Assembly: GCA_046757725.1 (NCBI GenBank)
Contig: JBHHYU010000003.1
Span: forward strand, 1-64,000
Direction of reading: 5' to 3'
DNA length: 64,000 bases
DNA from: JBHHYU01 sp046757725
GTDB lineage: Bacteria; Desulfobacterota; Binatia; UBA9968
Part shown: in pieces, positions 8,815 to 16,962 of the stretch
Position numbering within the stretch: the stretch's first letter is position 1
How the letters are laid out: the number at the start of each line of letters is the position of its first letter
Program-made: the position numbers and the translations under genes
The notes under the pieces: model-generated
Told to the model about the DNA's origin: nothing
Seen by the model: only the letters and a program-made list of their open reading frames with translations
Database searches by the model: none

Positions 8815-9008
8815 GGGAACAAACCTCGCAGTGTAGCTTTCTGTGATCTCAGTTTGGCGACACCGAGTTTCTCCGTCTCTTTGTTTCAGCCTCTTGTTAA
8901 AGCCATATCCACCGCCATGATATTGCCAGCGTGGAACGGACCGAACTAGATGATGAGTAAGGTCGCGGAAACCAGGGGTTAGGAGATCAGAGGAGCCAAT
9001 GGGGTTTT

Positions 9009-10010
9009 TCAATGCTCTGGTACGTTTCTAACCTGGACGCAGCAGTTTCGGTCCTGACCTCTGGTGAAGGCCAGGATATTTTCCGCGACTTCGTTGAGCA
9101 GCCGTTGGCGAGCCTCACATGTTGACCATGCGCAATGAGGTGTCACGATTAGGTTGTTTAGTTCCTTGGCAGCCTGAATGACCGGATGGCCGGGTGATGG
9201 GGGCTCTTTTGGTAGAACGTCTAAAGCCGCGCCTGCCAAGCGTTTGTCCCGTAAGGCCTGGATAAGTGCAGCGCCATCGAGGAGACCTCCCCGCGCTGTG
9301 TTGATGAGGAAAGCGGTCGGTTTCATGAGAGCTAAGGCGCCTTTGTCAATCAAGTTGCTTGTCTGCGGGGTCAGCGGGCAATGTAGCGTGACAAAATCCG
9401 CGCGTCTCAGAAGTTCGTACAAGAAAAGGCGCCCTGCGGGTATGGAACCGGAGGAACCAGGGCGAGCTGCGATCAACACTTTCAAACCGAGGCATCGTGC
9501 CATTTTTGCTACTGCTTGGCCGATGTTGCCGTAGCCGATAATTCCCAATGTCTTACCCTCAAGCTCGATGGAGGGAAAATCCAACAGAGTGAAAATGGGG
9601 CTTTTCTCCCACGCACCGACACGAACCAATTCCCCATATCGGTTAACGCGGGTTGCCAGTTCCAGGATCAGGGCCATGGTGAACTGGGCAACGGATCGAG
9701 TGGCATAGGTGGGAACATTGCAAACCGTGATGCCATGCGCCTGAGCAACTTGCAAATCTACATTGTCGGTACCCGTTGCTGCAACCGCAATAAGTTTAAG
9801 ATCCCTTGCCTCAGGTGATTCCAGGAGTGACCGGTCAAGTACAACCTTGTTGATGATAACCACTTGGTGTCCCTTAATTCGCCGAGGGACTTTAATCGGG
9901 GTGGATTTAGTATGAATCGTGCAGTTCCATTGTGATGTGAAGCGATTAAACGAGATATCCCCAAAGGTCCCAGCGTCTAAAAAGACGAGGCGAAAAGAAG
10001 CTTGGCTCAT
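9009..10010 (-). CDS. D-2-hydroxyacid dehydrogenase
   Basis: About 333 residues. An NAD(P)H-dependent oxidoreductase acting on short 2-oxo/2-hydroxy acids, possibly hydroxypyruvate/glycerate. The NAD-binding motif is GYGNIG, and the catalytic triad is visible as Arg in NTARGG, Glu in DVLPKEPP and His in TPHCAWS. The TGTDNVDL segment is also typical. I start it at ATG 10010, two bases after the mazG stop; an upstream frame lies inside mazG. The close spacing suggests co-transcription, though no functional link to MazG is known to me. Confidence 0.9.
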   Translation of the reverse strand: MSQASFRLVFLDAGTFGDISFNRFTSQWNCTIHTKSTPIKVPRRIKGHQVVIINKVVLDRSLLESPEARDLKLIAVAATGTDNVDLQVAQAHGITVCNVPTYATRSVAQFTMALILELATRVNRYGELVRVGAWEKSPIFTLLDFPSIELEGKTLGIIGYGNIGQAVAKMARCLGLKVLIAARPGSSGSIPAGRLFLYELLRRADFVTLHCPLTPQTSNLIDKGALALMKPTAFLINTARGGLLDGAALIQALRDKRLAGAALDVLPKEPPSPGHPVIQAAKELNNLIVTPHCAWSTCEARQRLLNEVAENILAFTRGQDRNCCVQVRNVPEH

Positions 10011-10012
10011 GT

Positions 10013-10822
10013 CTACCGTTTCTCCTGACGCTCTATTTTCTTTGCTTCTTCCCAAAGGGAATCCATCTCCTCAAGGGAAGCATCTCTCAAGGTCCCCCCT
10101 CTCTCCCGGATTCGCTTTTCTATGTGAGAGAAGCGCCCGAGAAATCGATCGATGCAACTGGTTAAAGCATCTTCGGCGTTGAGGTTGATAAAACGGCATA
10201 GATTAACCAAGGAAAAGAGAACATCTCCGATTTCCTCTGAGATTCGGTCTTTATCACTCGACGATATCGCAGTTTTAAGCTCAAAAAATTCTTCATCCAA
10301 TTTGTCCAAGACCTGGTCTATGTCGGGCCAATCGAAGCCCAAGAGAGAAGCCCTTTCAGTCAATGTTTGGGCCCGGGCTAACGCCGGCATGGCCCGGGGA
10401 AGATTGCCCAAAGCCGAAGCCGATTTCTGGGTGCGATTTTCTTCTGCTTTGACCCTTGCCCACTCCTGCAGGACAGCCTCTGGATCGGACAGTCGGCGGT
10501 CGGAAAATACATGGGGGTGGCGCCGCTTCATCTTTGCTACGAGGTTACCAACGACTTCTTCAGCTGTAAATTGGCCTTTCTCCGTAGCGATCTGGCAGTG
10601 AAAAACGATCTGATGTAACACATCCCCCAATTCCTCCGCCAGCTCTTTTGAATTTCCCGACTCAATGGTGTCGAGCAGTTCATAGGTTTCTTCTAAAAGG
10701 AAAGGTTTGAGAGAGATATGCGTCTGTTCTTTATCCCAGGGGCATCCCTGCTTTCCACGAAGGCGCGCCATGACTTCGACCAAATCGCCAAATCCCTCGC
10801 CTATTTTATTTTCCTTCGCCAC
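10013..10822 (-). CDS. mazG: nucleoside triphosphate pyrophosphohydrolase MazG
   Basis: 269 residues, the usual length of tandem-domain MazG, which hydrolyses NTPs to NMP and pyrophosphate. The first domain has GCPWDKEQTHISLKPFLLEE with the magnesium-binding ExxE helix, followed by ELAEELGDVLHQIVFH. The second domain repeats the pattern with KDRISEEIGDVLFSLVNLCR. It is upstream gene of a two-gene unit with the 2-hydroxyacid dehydrogenase. House-cleaning of nucleotides is the expected role. Confidence 0.95.
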   Translation of the reverse strand: MAKENKIGEGFGDLVEVMARLRGKQGCPWDKEQTHISLKPFLLEETYELLDTIESGNSKELAEELGDVLHQIVFHCQIATEKGQFTAEEVVGNLVAKMKRRHPHVFSDRRLSDPEAVLQEWARVKAEENRTQKSASALGNLPRAMPALARAQTLTERASLLGFDWPDIDQVLDKLDEEFFELKTAISSSDKDRISEEIGDVLFSLVNLCRFINLNAEDALTSCIDRFLGRFSHIEKRIRERGGTLRDASLEEMDSLWEEAKKIERQEKR

Positions 10823-11153
10823 ATGAACCTCCCGCCAATTTGAAAGACGCCGGCTTTTCTGTCATCCGTCGTCGTGCTAAATTCTTGCTGGTACAATGCT
10901 CAACAAAACAAGTTTAACAAATTGTATCGCGCCAAGCCGCCAAGAGCGTAAAGAAAAATTTCGTCCTTTTTCCCCGAACTTGGCGAGCTTTGCATCTTCG
11001 CGCGATCCATCTTTTGACGGATTTGCTAAACCCAACTTCGTCAGAAGATTTCAACTATGTCTGGTTAGATCTTAAGCCACAAGCTGCTTGATGTCGAGTT
11101 CGATTTGAGCGTTGAGGACCATTTAAAAACCAGGGAAAAAAGGGGGGAGTCTC
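10823..11153. other. intergenic region between mazG and a hydrolase gene
   Basis: No gene is apparent in these 331 bases between divergent genes. Around 10925-10950 there is a short run of near-repeats (CGCCAAG, CGCCAAG, GCGTAAAG), like the degenerate repeats seen between genes in several uncultivated bacteria. An AGGGGGGAG ribosome binding site precedes the gene at 11154. Confidence 0.4.
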
Positions 11154-12002
11154 ATGCCGGTAGCGACAATCGATGGTTTGGAAGTTTATTACGAAATTCA
11201 CGGGTCTGGACCGCCGCTTCTAATGCTTGCCCCGGGTGGGTTTGACGCCACGATGGATAAGTGGCGCAGCACGAGGGCATGGAAAGACATGAACGCCTTG
11301 GAAGCGCTTTCTTCCGAGGTTACCTTGATCGTCTATGACCGGCGTGAGTCGGGAAAATCCGCAGGGCGGGTGGAGAAGCTGAGTTGGGTGCTCTACGCGC
11401 GTCAAGCCAAAGGTCTTCTGGGTCACTTGAAGATCGATTCTGCCTTTGTCCTCGGCGGCTGCATGGGCTGTTCAGTAGCGCTCTCCTTCGCCGTTCATTA
11501 TCCGGCAAGCACTCGAGGTCTGTTGTTACACTGGCCCGTCGGAGGCTACCGTTGGAAGGTCAACGGCCGGGAAAGATTCACCCGCCATCTCAGCTTTGCA
11601 CAAGAGGTAGGGCTCCACGGTATTGTGGAGCGTGCCAGGCACGGTAAGAGTTTTTGGGAAGAGTCCAAAGCCGGTCCATGGGCTTCGACTATTGCGCGGG
11701 ACCGTATCTTTGCCGATGCCTTCGCTTCACAGGATTTAGAGCGCTATTTAGGCATTGTGGCTACAAGTGGGCGAAATCTTTTTGATAGGGACACGGCTAC
11801 CGGTGCAGAGCCTGAGGAGATTATGGGAATCAAGGTTCCGGCTCTTATCATTCCGGGAGATGATCCGTCTCATGCCACTTCCGCCGCACACTACCTGCGT
11901 GAGTGCCTGGCGCACCCGGAGTTTTGGAATGTGATGCCACCTGAGCAAACGACAAAGAGCAACTGTGAACGGATCTTGGATTTTATCCGGGCTCACGGCT
12001 GA
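11154..12002 (+). CDS. alpha/beta hydrolase with cysteine nucleophile elbow
   Basis: 282 residues with the alpha/beta hydrolase layout: YYEIHGSGPPLLMLAPGG (oxyanion loop), VYDRRESGKS, then the nucleophile elbow GGCMGC, which has Cys where most family members have Ser (G-x-C-x-G). PALIIPGDDPSHATS late in the sequence would supply the acid; HPEFW or nearby histidines may complete the triad. Cysteine in this position is typical of dienelactone hydrolases, yet overall this protein resembles the lipase/esterase branch. Substrate unknown. It is followed 10 bases later by a YggU-family gene. Confidence 0.8.
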   Translation: MPVATIDGLEVYYEIHGSGPPLLMLAPGGFDATMDKWRSTRAWKDMNALEALSSEVTLIVYDRRESGKSAGRVEKLSWVLYARQAKGLLGHLKIDSAFVLGGCMGCSVALSFAVHYPASTRGLLLHWPVGGYRWKVNGRERFTRHLSFAQEVGLHGIVERARHGKSFWEESKAGPWASTIARDRIFADAFASQDLERYLGIVATSGRNLFDRDTATGAEPEEIMGIKVPALIIPGDDPSHATSAAHYLRECLAHPEFWNVMPPEQTTKSNCERILDFIRAHG

Positions 12003-12012
12003 TTAAAATCAA

Positions 12013-12237
12013 ATGCCATTCAAAATTTGGGTTACGGTTAAGCCTCAGGCTAAAAGGGAAGAGGTAAAAAAAACTATCATTGGTGAATACCTGGCTTTGG
12101 TCCGTACCCCGGCCCGTGAGGGTAAGGCCAATAAGGCACTGGTCAAACTTCTCGCAGATCATTTTTCAGTCCCCAAGTCATCTATCCGGATTATCCGGGG
12201 CCAGAGCAGCAGAAGAAAACTGGTCGAGATTGAATGA
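12013..12237 (+). CDS. DUF167/YggU-family protein
   Basis: 74 residues, complete for the family. Signature regions are VTVKPQAKREEV at the start, VRTPAREGKANKALVKLLA in the middle and the C-terminal IIRGQSSRRKLVEI. The fold is a small alpha/beta domain whose molecular function is not established. It lies 10 bases after the hydrolase gene and just before a decayed transporter gene. Confidence 0.9.
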   Translation: MPFKIWVTVKPQAKREEVKKTIIGEYLALVRTPAREGKANKALVKLLADHFSVPKSSIRIIRGQSSRRKLVEIE

Positions 12238-12253
12238 AGATTGCCGCGTTCAA

Positions 12254-12579
12254 ATGTTAAAAAGAATCGTTGACGTGAAGGAAGACGAGCCCCGCACGCT
12301 GTTCTTGTTTTTTGCCTGCTTTTTAATCCTTAACATTCTCATCTTCTATAGCCTCTTCGAAAGCGGCATCGCCACCATCTACGGGGCATGCGTCTTCTTT
12401 TTTTGGGTGAGTGTCTTCAATCTCTTTGTGGTTTCGGTCTTATGGAGCTTTATGGCCGACCTCTTTACCAACGGGCAGGCCGACGGCTCTTCGGCTTTAT
12501 TGCAGCTGGGGGTAGCGCCGGTCAACTTCTGCCCAATCGTCGGTCTGTTGTAAGCGGTTTTTCAGAGATCACCATTTGA
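12254..12579 (+). pseudogene. relic of an NTP/NDP-exchange-type (MFS) transporter
   Basis: Starting at ATG 12254 the product has the N-terminus MLKRIVDVKEDEPRTL of this transporter group. It then jumps to a later helix and to FFFWVSVFNLFVVSVLWSF and MADLFTNGQ, so roughly 60 residues seem deleted. Near 12480 the frame shifts: one added G in CAGGCC would continue it as NGQGRRLFGFIAAGGSAG, which now lies in the next frame. That frame stops at 12579, long before a full protein. A third frame remains open to 12671 and may hold more remnant. With a deletion, a frameshift and a lost C-terminus this is a genuine relic. Confidence 0.7.
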
Positions 12580-12695
12580 AGCCCGTTCCTTACAAACGCT
12601 CCGGAGAGCTGGAGTGGGAGTGGACCAAACAGAAAAAATCTGATAGACAGAGAGCGACTTCCAACCAGTAAAACCCTTTTGAAAGGAGACAGGTC

Positions 12696-13415
12696 ATGGA
12701 CATAACTACTTCAACTCTTCATCTTGACACTTCGGATGGGAAGATGGAGACGTATGAGGCACGGCCCAAGGAGGGTGGGGTTCATCCGGCTATTATCGTT
12801 ATCATGGAGGCGTTCGGACTCAACAATCATATCAGGGACGTCACCGGACGGGTCGCTGCTGCGGGCTATGTCGCTATCGCGCCGGACCTTTATCACCGGG
12901 AGCCGGAGCGAACCGCGCCTTATACGAATCTTCAAAAGGCAATCGGCCTCATGAATCGCTTGCAGGACCCCAAGGTCATGGGCGATGTAGGCACGGTCAT
13001 CTCACACCTGAAGTCACAGAGTTATGTCAAGGCCGGCTCAATGGGCGTTACCGGATTTTGCATGGGGGGCCGGTTTACCTATCTAACGGCGGCCCACCAC
13101 AATAAGGATATTACGGCGGCCGTTGTTTTTTATGGCGGAGGCATCCCTATGGGAAAGCCGAGCCCTCTTGAGCGTACCGGAGAGATCAACTGTCCTATGC
13201 AGCTCTTCTTCGGGGGCAAGGATCCGCTTATTCCCCCGGAACATGTGGAAATGGTGAACAAGGCGCTAACGGATCAAAAGAAGGATTTCAAGCTCAAGCT
13301 CTACCCGGATGCGACCCATGGTTTCTTCTGTAATGAGCGGGAGAGCTATCATCCGGAATCTGCCAAGGATGCCTGGGAACTATTCAAGTCTTTCTTTGCC
13401 CAGCATCTGAAGTAA
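12696..13415 (+). CDS. dienelactone hydrolase family protein
   Basis: 239 residues. The nucleophile elbow is GFCMGGR with the family's cysteine; the acid and histidine are likely in FGGKDPLIPP and DATHGFFC. EAFGLNNHIRDVTGRVAAAGY at residues ~33-55 is a typical DLH segment. Such enzymes hydrolyse lactones or other esters; the substrate here is unknown since no chlorocatechol genes are near. A strong site, GAAAGGAGACAGG, precedes the ATG, and a hairpin terminator follows, so the gene is probably transcribed alone. Confidence 0.9.
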   Translation: MDITTSTLHLDTSDGKMETYEARPKEGGVHPAIIVIMEAFGLNNHIRDVTGRVAAAGYVAIAPDLYHREPERTAPYTNLQKAIGLMNRLQDPKVMGDVGTVISHLKSQSYVKAGSMGVTGFCMGGRFTYLTAAHHNKDITAAVVFYGGGIPMGKPSPLERTGEINCPMQLFFGGKDPLIPPEHVEMVNKALTDQKKDFKLKLYPDATHGFFCNERESYHPESAKDAWELFKSFFAQHLK

Positions 13416-13436
13416 ACAACGACGAACTGTCTGTTA

Positions 13437-13472
13437 AAAGAGGAAAGGTGGTCATACCTTTCCTCTTTTTTT
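13437..13472 (+). terminator. intrinsic terminator after the dienelactone hydrolase gene
   Basis: A 13-bp perfect stem, AAAGAGGAAAGGT at 13437-13449 with ACCTTTCCTCTTT at 13456-13468, encloses a six-base loop and runs into a T tract to 13472. The A-rich left arm would also let it work on the minus strand. Confidence 0.9.
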
Positions 13473-13540
13473 GTTTTTCTTAACCCAAAGAAGACACGGT
13501 TCCTTGTTTATGATAAAGTAGGAAAAGAAGGATCTCTAAG

Positions 13541-14479
13541 ATGTCCCGAAAGAAAGGCAAAGAGCAAGTTGCCATCGGCCTCATCCAGATGAGGACAACG
13601 GATGATCCGAAGGTGAATCTGGCCAAGGCCGTGTCAGGAATCGGAGTTGCCGCTAAAAAAGGCGCGAAAATCGTTTGCCTTCAAGAACTCTTTTGCTCAC
13701 GCTATTTCCCCCAAAGTGAAGATGCCGAAAACTTTAAACTGGCCGAGCCCATACCGGGGCCAACCACGGAGACCCTGAGCCGGGTGGCACGGGACAAAAG
13801 GGTCGTCGTTATCAGCTCTATCTTTGAGAGGCGTTCGGCAGGGATCTACCACAACACTGCGGTGGTCATGGATGCGGATGGATCCATTCTCGGAAAATAC
13901 CGCAAGATGCATATCCCGGACGATCCCTGCTATTACGAGAAATACTATTTCACGCCTGGGGACCTCGGCTTTCCCAGTTTTCTCACACGCTACGCCAGGA
14001 TCGGCGTGCTCATTTGCTGGGACCAGTGGTTTCCCGAGGCCGCGCGTCTGATTTGCCTTTCCGGTGCTCAGATCCTCTTTTATCCCACTGCCATCGGATG
14101 GCTCCCCAGCGAGCCTCGCGGTGCGGCCCAGACCCAGCGGGGGGCCTGGGAGCTCATCCAGCGTGCACACGCGGTGGCCAATGGTGTTTATGTAGCGGCA
14201 GCGAATCGCGTGGGACGTGAAGGCAAACTCAGGTTTTGGGGAAATTCCTTTGTGGCTGATCCCTTCGGGAAGATTGTCGCCCACGCCGTAACGACACAAG
14301 AACAAGTCCTGGTAACGCTGTGTGATCTTCGGAGGATCGATGAAACGCGCCAGAACTGGCCATTCCTGAGAGACCGACGGGTCGATGCATACGACGCTAT
14401 TACGGCACGCTTTCTGGACGATGACTCGCGTGCAGTTTCAGCCTCCGCAACCTGTCTTGCAGCCCTGTCACAGAAATAG
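13541..14479 (+). CDS. aguB: N-carbamoylputrescine amidase
   Basis: 312 residues of the nitrilase superfamily. It hydrolyses N-carbamoylputrescine to putrescine, CO2 and ammonia. The Glu-Lys-Cys triad is visible at E49 (CLQELFCSRYF), K122 (KYRKMHIPDD) and C159 (LICWDQWFPEAAR). The segments YYEKYYFTPGD and YPTAIGW are typical of the plant/bacterial putrescine-forming group. AAGGA lies eight bases before the ATG. The C-terminus overlaps the probable aguA start, and the pairing with agmatine deiminase makes the assignment firm. Confidence 0.95.
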   Translation: MSRKKGKEQVAIGLIQMRTTDDPKVNLAKAVSGIGVAAKKGAKIVCLQELFCSRYFPQSEDAENFKLAEPIPGPTTETLSRVARDKRVVVISSIFERRSAGIYHNTAVVMDADGSILGKYRKMHIPDDPCYYEKYYFTPGDLGFPSFLTRYARIGVLICWDQWFPEAARLICLSGAQILFYPTAIGWLPSEPRGAAQTQRGAWELIQRAHAVANGVYVAAANRVGREGKLRFWGNSFVADPFGKIVAHAVTTQEQVLVTLCDLRRIDETRQNWPFLRDRRVDAYDAITARFLDDDSRAVSASATCLAALSQK

Positions 14480-15536
14480 CGATCCAAGCAAGAAAGGGCC
14501 TTCCCCACGCCAACTCGGTTATCACATGCCGGCGGAATGGGAGCCTCACAGGGCTACCTGGCTGGCCTGGCCGCACAACATGGAGACCTGGCCCGAGCAA
14601 CTGGACGCGGTCAAAGAAACCTGGGTCAAAATGGTACAGACAATCTCCACAGCGGAGGAGGTCTGCCTCCTAGTGAACGATGAAGGCGCTGAACGAGAAG
14701 CAATGAGTCGCCTTAGCCATGCACAGGTTGTCATGGACCATGTGTCCGTTTACAGAATCCCCACGGTGGATACCTGGATCAGAGATTACGGCCCAACTTT
14801 TATTACCAAAAAGAAGGGCAAGCATAAACTGGCCTTCAACAATTGGGTGTTCAATGCGTGGGGGCAAAAGTATAAGTCCTATTTACAGGATGATAGTGTA
14901 GCCGGGGAAATCGCCCAGCATTTCCACACGCGTGTTTTTGACTCTGAGTTGGTTCTCGAAGGGGGATCCATCGATGTCAACGGATGTGGAACCTGTCTCA
15001 CAACGGAGCAGTGCCTTTTGAACCCGAATCGCAACCCGCATCTGGCGCAGAATGAGATTGAGGCGGTTTTGATGGATGCTCTAGGAATGGATCATCTCAT
15101 CTGGTTGGACAAGGGCCTTGTCGGTGATGACACGGACGGTCATGTCGACGATATTGCCCGGTTTGTCAACCCAACCACGGTCGTGTGTGCTGTAGAAAAC
15201 AATTCTGGGGATGAGAACTATGCTCCACTCCAGGAAAACTATGAGCGGCTTCAGGCTGCCACGGACCAGAATGGCAATAAACTCACTCTGGTACCACTTC
15301 CGCTCCCCGGACCGGTTTTTTACCGATCGGAGAGACTTCCGGCCAGTTATACGAATTTCTATATTGCCAACCAGGTGGTTCTCGTTCCGACTTACGGGGA
15401 CCTTAATGACCGGATAGCTCTCGGAATATTGAAAACGTTGTTTTCCCAACGTGAGGTCTTGGGCGTTCCCTGTAACGATGTGGTGGTCGGCCTTGGCGCC
15501 ATTCACTGTATTACCCAACAGGAGCCCTGCCCTTGA
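14385..15536 (+). CDS. aguA: agmatine deiminase
   Basis: Up to 383 residues. It converts agmatine to N-carbamoylputrescine, the substrate of the preceding gene. Signatures: PAEWEPHRATWLAWPHN near the start, DTWIRDYGPTF, LEGGSIDVNG, GDDTDGHVDD, and the catalytic cysteine C375 in GLGAIHCITQQEP. Homology begins at PRQLGYHMPAEW, before the first downstream ATG (14526), so translation must start inside aguB. ATG 14385, ATG 14421 and GTG 14430 are candidates and none has a convincing ribosome site. The overlap suggests coupling. Arginine decarboxylase is not in the window. Confidence 0.95.
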   Translation: MHTTLLRHAFWTMTRVQFQPPQPVLQPCHRNSDPSKKGPSPRQLGYHMPAEWEPHRATWLAWPHNMETWPEQLDAVKETWVKMVQTISTAEEVCLLVNDEGAEREAMSRLSHAQVVMDHVSVYRIPTVDTWIRDYGPTFITKKKGKHKLAFNNWVFNAWGQKYKSYLQDDSVAGEIAQHFHTRVFDSELVLEGGSIDVNGCGTCLTTEQCLLNPNRNPHLAQNEIEAVLMDALGMDHLIWLDKGLVGDDTDGHVDDIARFVNPTTVVCAVENNSGDENYAPLQENYERLQAATDQNGNKLTLVPLPLPGPVFYRSERLPASYTNFYIANQVVLVPTYGDLNDRIALGILKTLFSQREVLGVPCNDVVVGLGAIHCITQQEPCP

Positions 15537-15572
15537 CAAGATGCCTGTATCCTTTTTAAATGACTCTTGCGT

Positions 15573-15785
15573 ATGGGGCAAGTAGTATATTTTAAAGAAG
15601 TGCGCCGGGCCCAACAGCGACGTTGGGAAAAGATCCGCATGGGGCAATGCGTGGAGCTTCTGGAATGGAATCTCAAAAGGAGTCTGGATTGTTATTTCGC
15701 CTCTCCGCTGGAAGAAAAATCGATGCGAGCCACTCAGGTTCGTAAGCTCAGTGAGATCTTGGAATACGCTGTTCGGCTCGTGTAA
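15573..15785 (+). CDS. small protein of unknown function
   Basis: 70 residues from ATG 15573 (a TTG two codons earlier is possible). Basic and mostly helical in appearance, with many Arg and Glu and no membrane segment. I do not recognise a family. It fills the gap between aguA and rmuC on the same strand, 37 bases after one and 15 before the other, which supports a real gene in an operon. No clear ribosome site is visible. Confidence 0.4.
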   Translation: MGQVVYFKEVRRAQQRRWEKIRMGQCVELLEWNLKRSLDCYFASPLEEKSMRATQVRKLSEILEYAVRLV

Positions 15786-15800
15786 CCCTCCCTGCTCCCA

Positions 15801-16904
15801 ATGGCGGACTCCCTCAATCTTATCCTATTGATTATTCTTTCCCTTGCCGGTTTTGCTGTTATCGGTTGGTTCCTCTTGCGGCGTCTTCAGGGGCTCCTTG
15901 CTGAGAAGAGCGAAGACCGGTTGCTCCATCAGCAGGAGATGAACCAGCTCCGTGGACAGTTAGTCCAGGATCTGGACAGCAGGACACAAAGTCTCCAACA
16001 ACAGTTAGGACAGATTTTGAGCAATGTGACGGAGAGGTTAAAAGAGAACTCGGAGGTTCTACAAAAGACGCAGCAGAATTTGGGGGATAGGCTCGATAAC
16101 GCTGCGCGGGTAGTCGGAGATGTGCAGAAGAGTTTGGGAGGCCTAGAGGAAGCCAACCGAAAGATATACGATGTAGGTAAAGACATCGCGTCACTGCAGG
16201 AGATTCTTCGTGCGCCTAAACTTAGGGGTGGTCTGGGAGAATTTTTTCTTGCGGACTTGCTGGGTCAGATTCTTCCCCCGGATCACTTTGCTACACAGTT
16301 TGCCTTCAGAAGCGGGGAAAAGGTAGATGCCGTCATCAAACTAGGGGGTTCCCTGGTCCCGGTAGATTCAAAATTCCCTTTGGAAAATTTCAAGCGAATC
16401 CTAGAGGGAACGGGGGAGGAGGAAAAGGGCAAAGCAAGAAAGCAGTTTGTAGCCGATGTAAAAAAACACGTCGATACGATAGCCACCAAATATATTCTGC
16501 CCGATGAAGGGACCTACGACTTTGCCCTTATGTATATTCCCGCGGAGAATGTTTATTACGAAACGATTATCAAGGACGACTCCACGGGAGCCGATTGGAG
16601 CATTAGCCAGTATGCGCTGAGTAAAAAAGTGATCCCAGTTTCACCCAACAGCTTTTATGCCTATCTCCAGGCCATAGTCTTAGGGCTCAAGGGGATGAAG
16701 ATCGAAGAGCAAGCCAAGGAGATTATCCAGTATCTGAGTCGTCTTGAAGGGGATTTTTCCAGGTTCAAGGATGACTTCAACGTGTTGGGTAAGCATCTCG
16801 GCCATGCCCATTCCAGTTTTCAGAACGCCGAGAAACGTCTCGATCAATTCGGTCAAAAACTTCTCGCAGCGGATTCAAACAAAAAAGGCTTTCTGGAATC
16901 ATAA
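15801..16904 (+). CDS. rmuC: DNA recombination protein RmuC
   Basis: 367 residues. Residues 6-26 form an N-terminal membrane helix, then a long coiled coil with many Gln and Glu (about 30-135). The RmuC nuclease-like domain follows: APKLRGGLGEFFLADLLGQILP, VPVDSKFPLENFKRIL with the conserved DSKFP, and YDFALMYIPAENVYYE. It limits recombination between inverted repeats in E. coli. Length is slightly short of the E. coli protein but all core segments are present. Confidence 0.93.
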   Translation: MADSLNLILLIILSLAGFAVIGWFLLRRLQGLLAEKSEDRLLHQQEMNQLRGQLVQDLDSRTQSLQQQLGQILSNVTERLKENSEVLQKTQQNLGDRLDNAARVVGDVQKSLGGLEEANRKIYDVGKDIASLQEILRAPKLRGGLGEFFLADLLGQILPPDHFATQFAFRSGEKVDAVIKLGGSLVPVDSKFPLENFKRILEGTGEEEKGKARKQFVADVKKHVDTIATKYILPDEGTYDFALMYIPAENVYYETIIKDDSTGADWSISQYALSKKVIPVSPNSFYAYLQAIVLGLKGMKIEEQAKEIIQYLSRLEGDFSRFKDDFNVLGKHLGHAHSSFQNAEKRLDQFGQKLLAADSNKKGFLES

Positions 16905-16962
16905 ACTAGGAACAGGATTTTTTATCACCCGAGTCTACTCTTTCCCATGATGAAAGATGAGT

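Noticed and set aside
12711..13472. A two-gene transcription unit of dienelactone hydrolase with aguB
   Set aside because: A strong hairpin terminator separates them.
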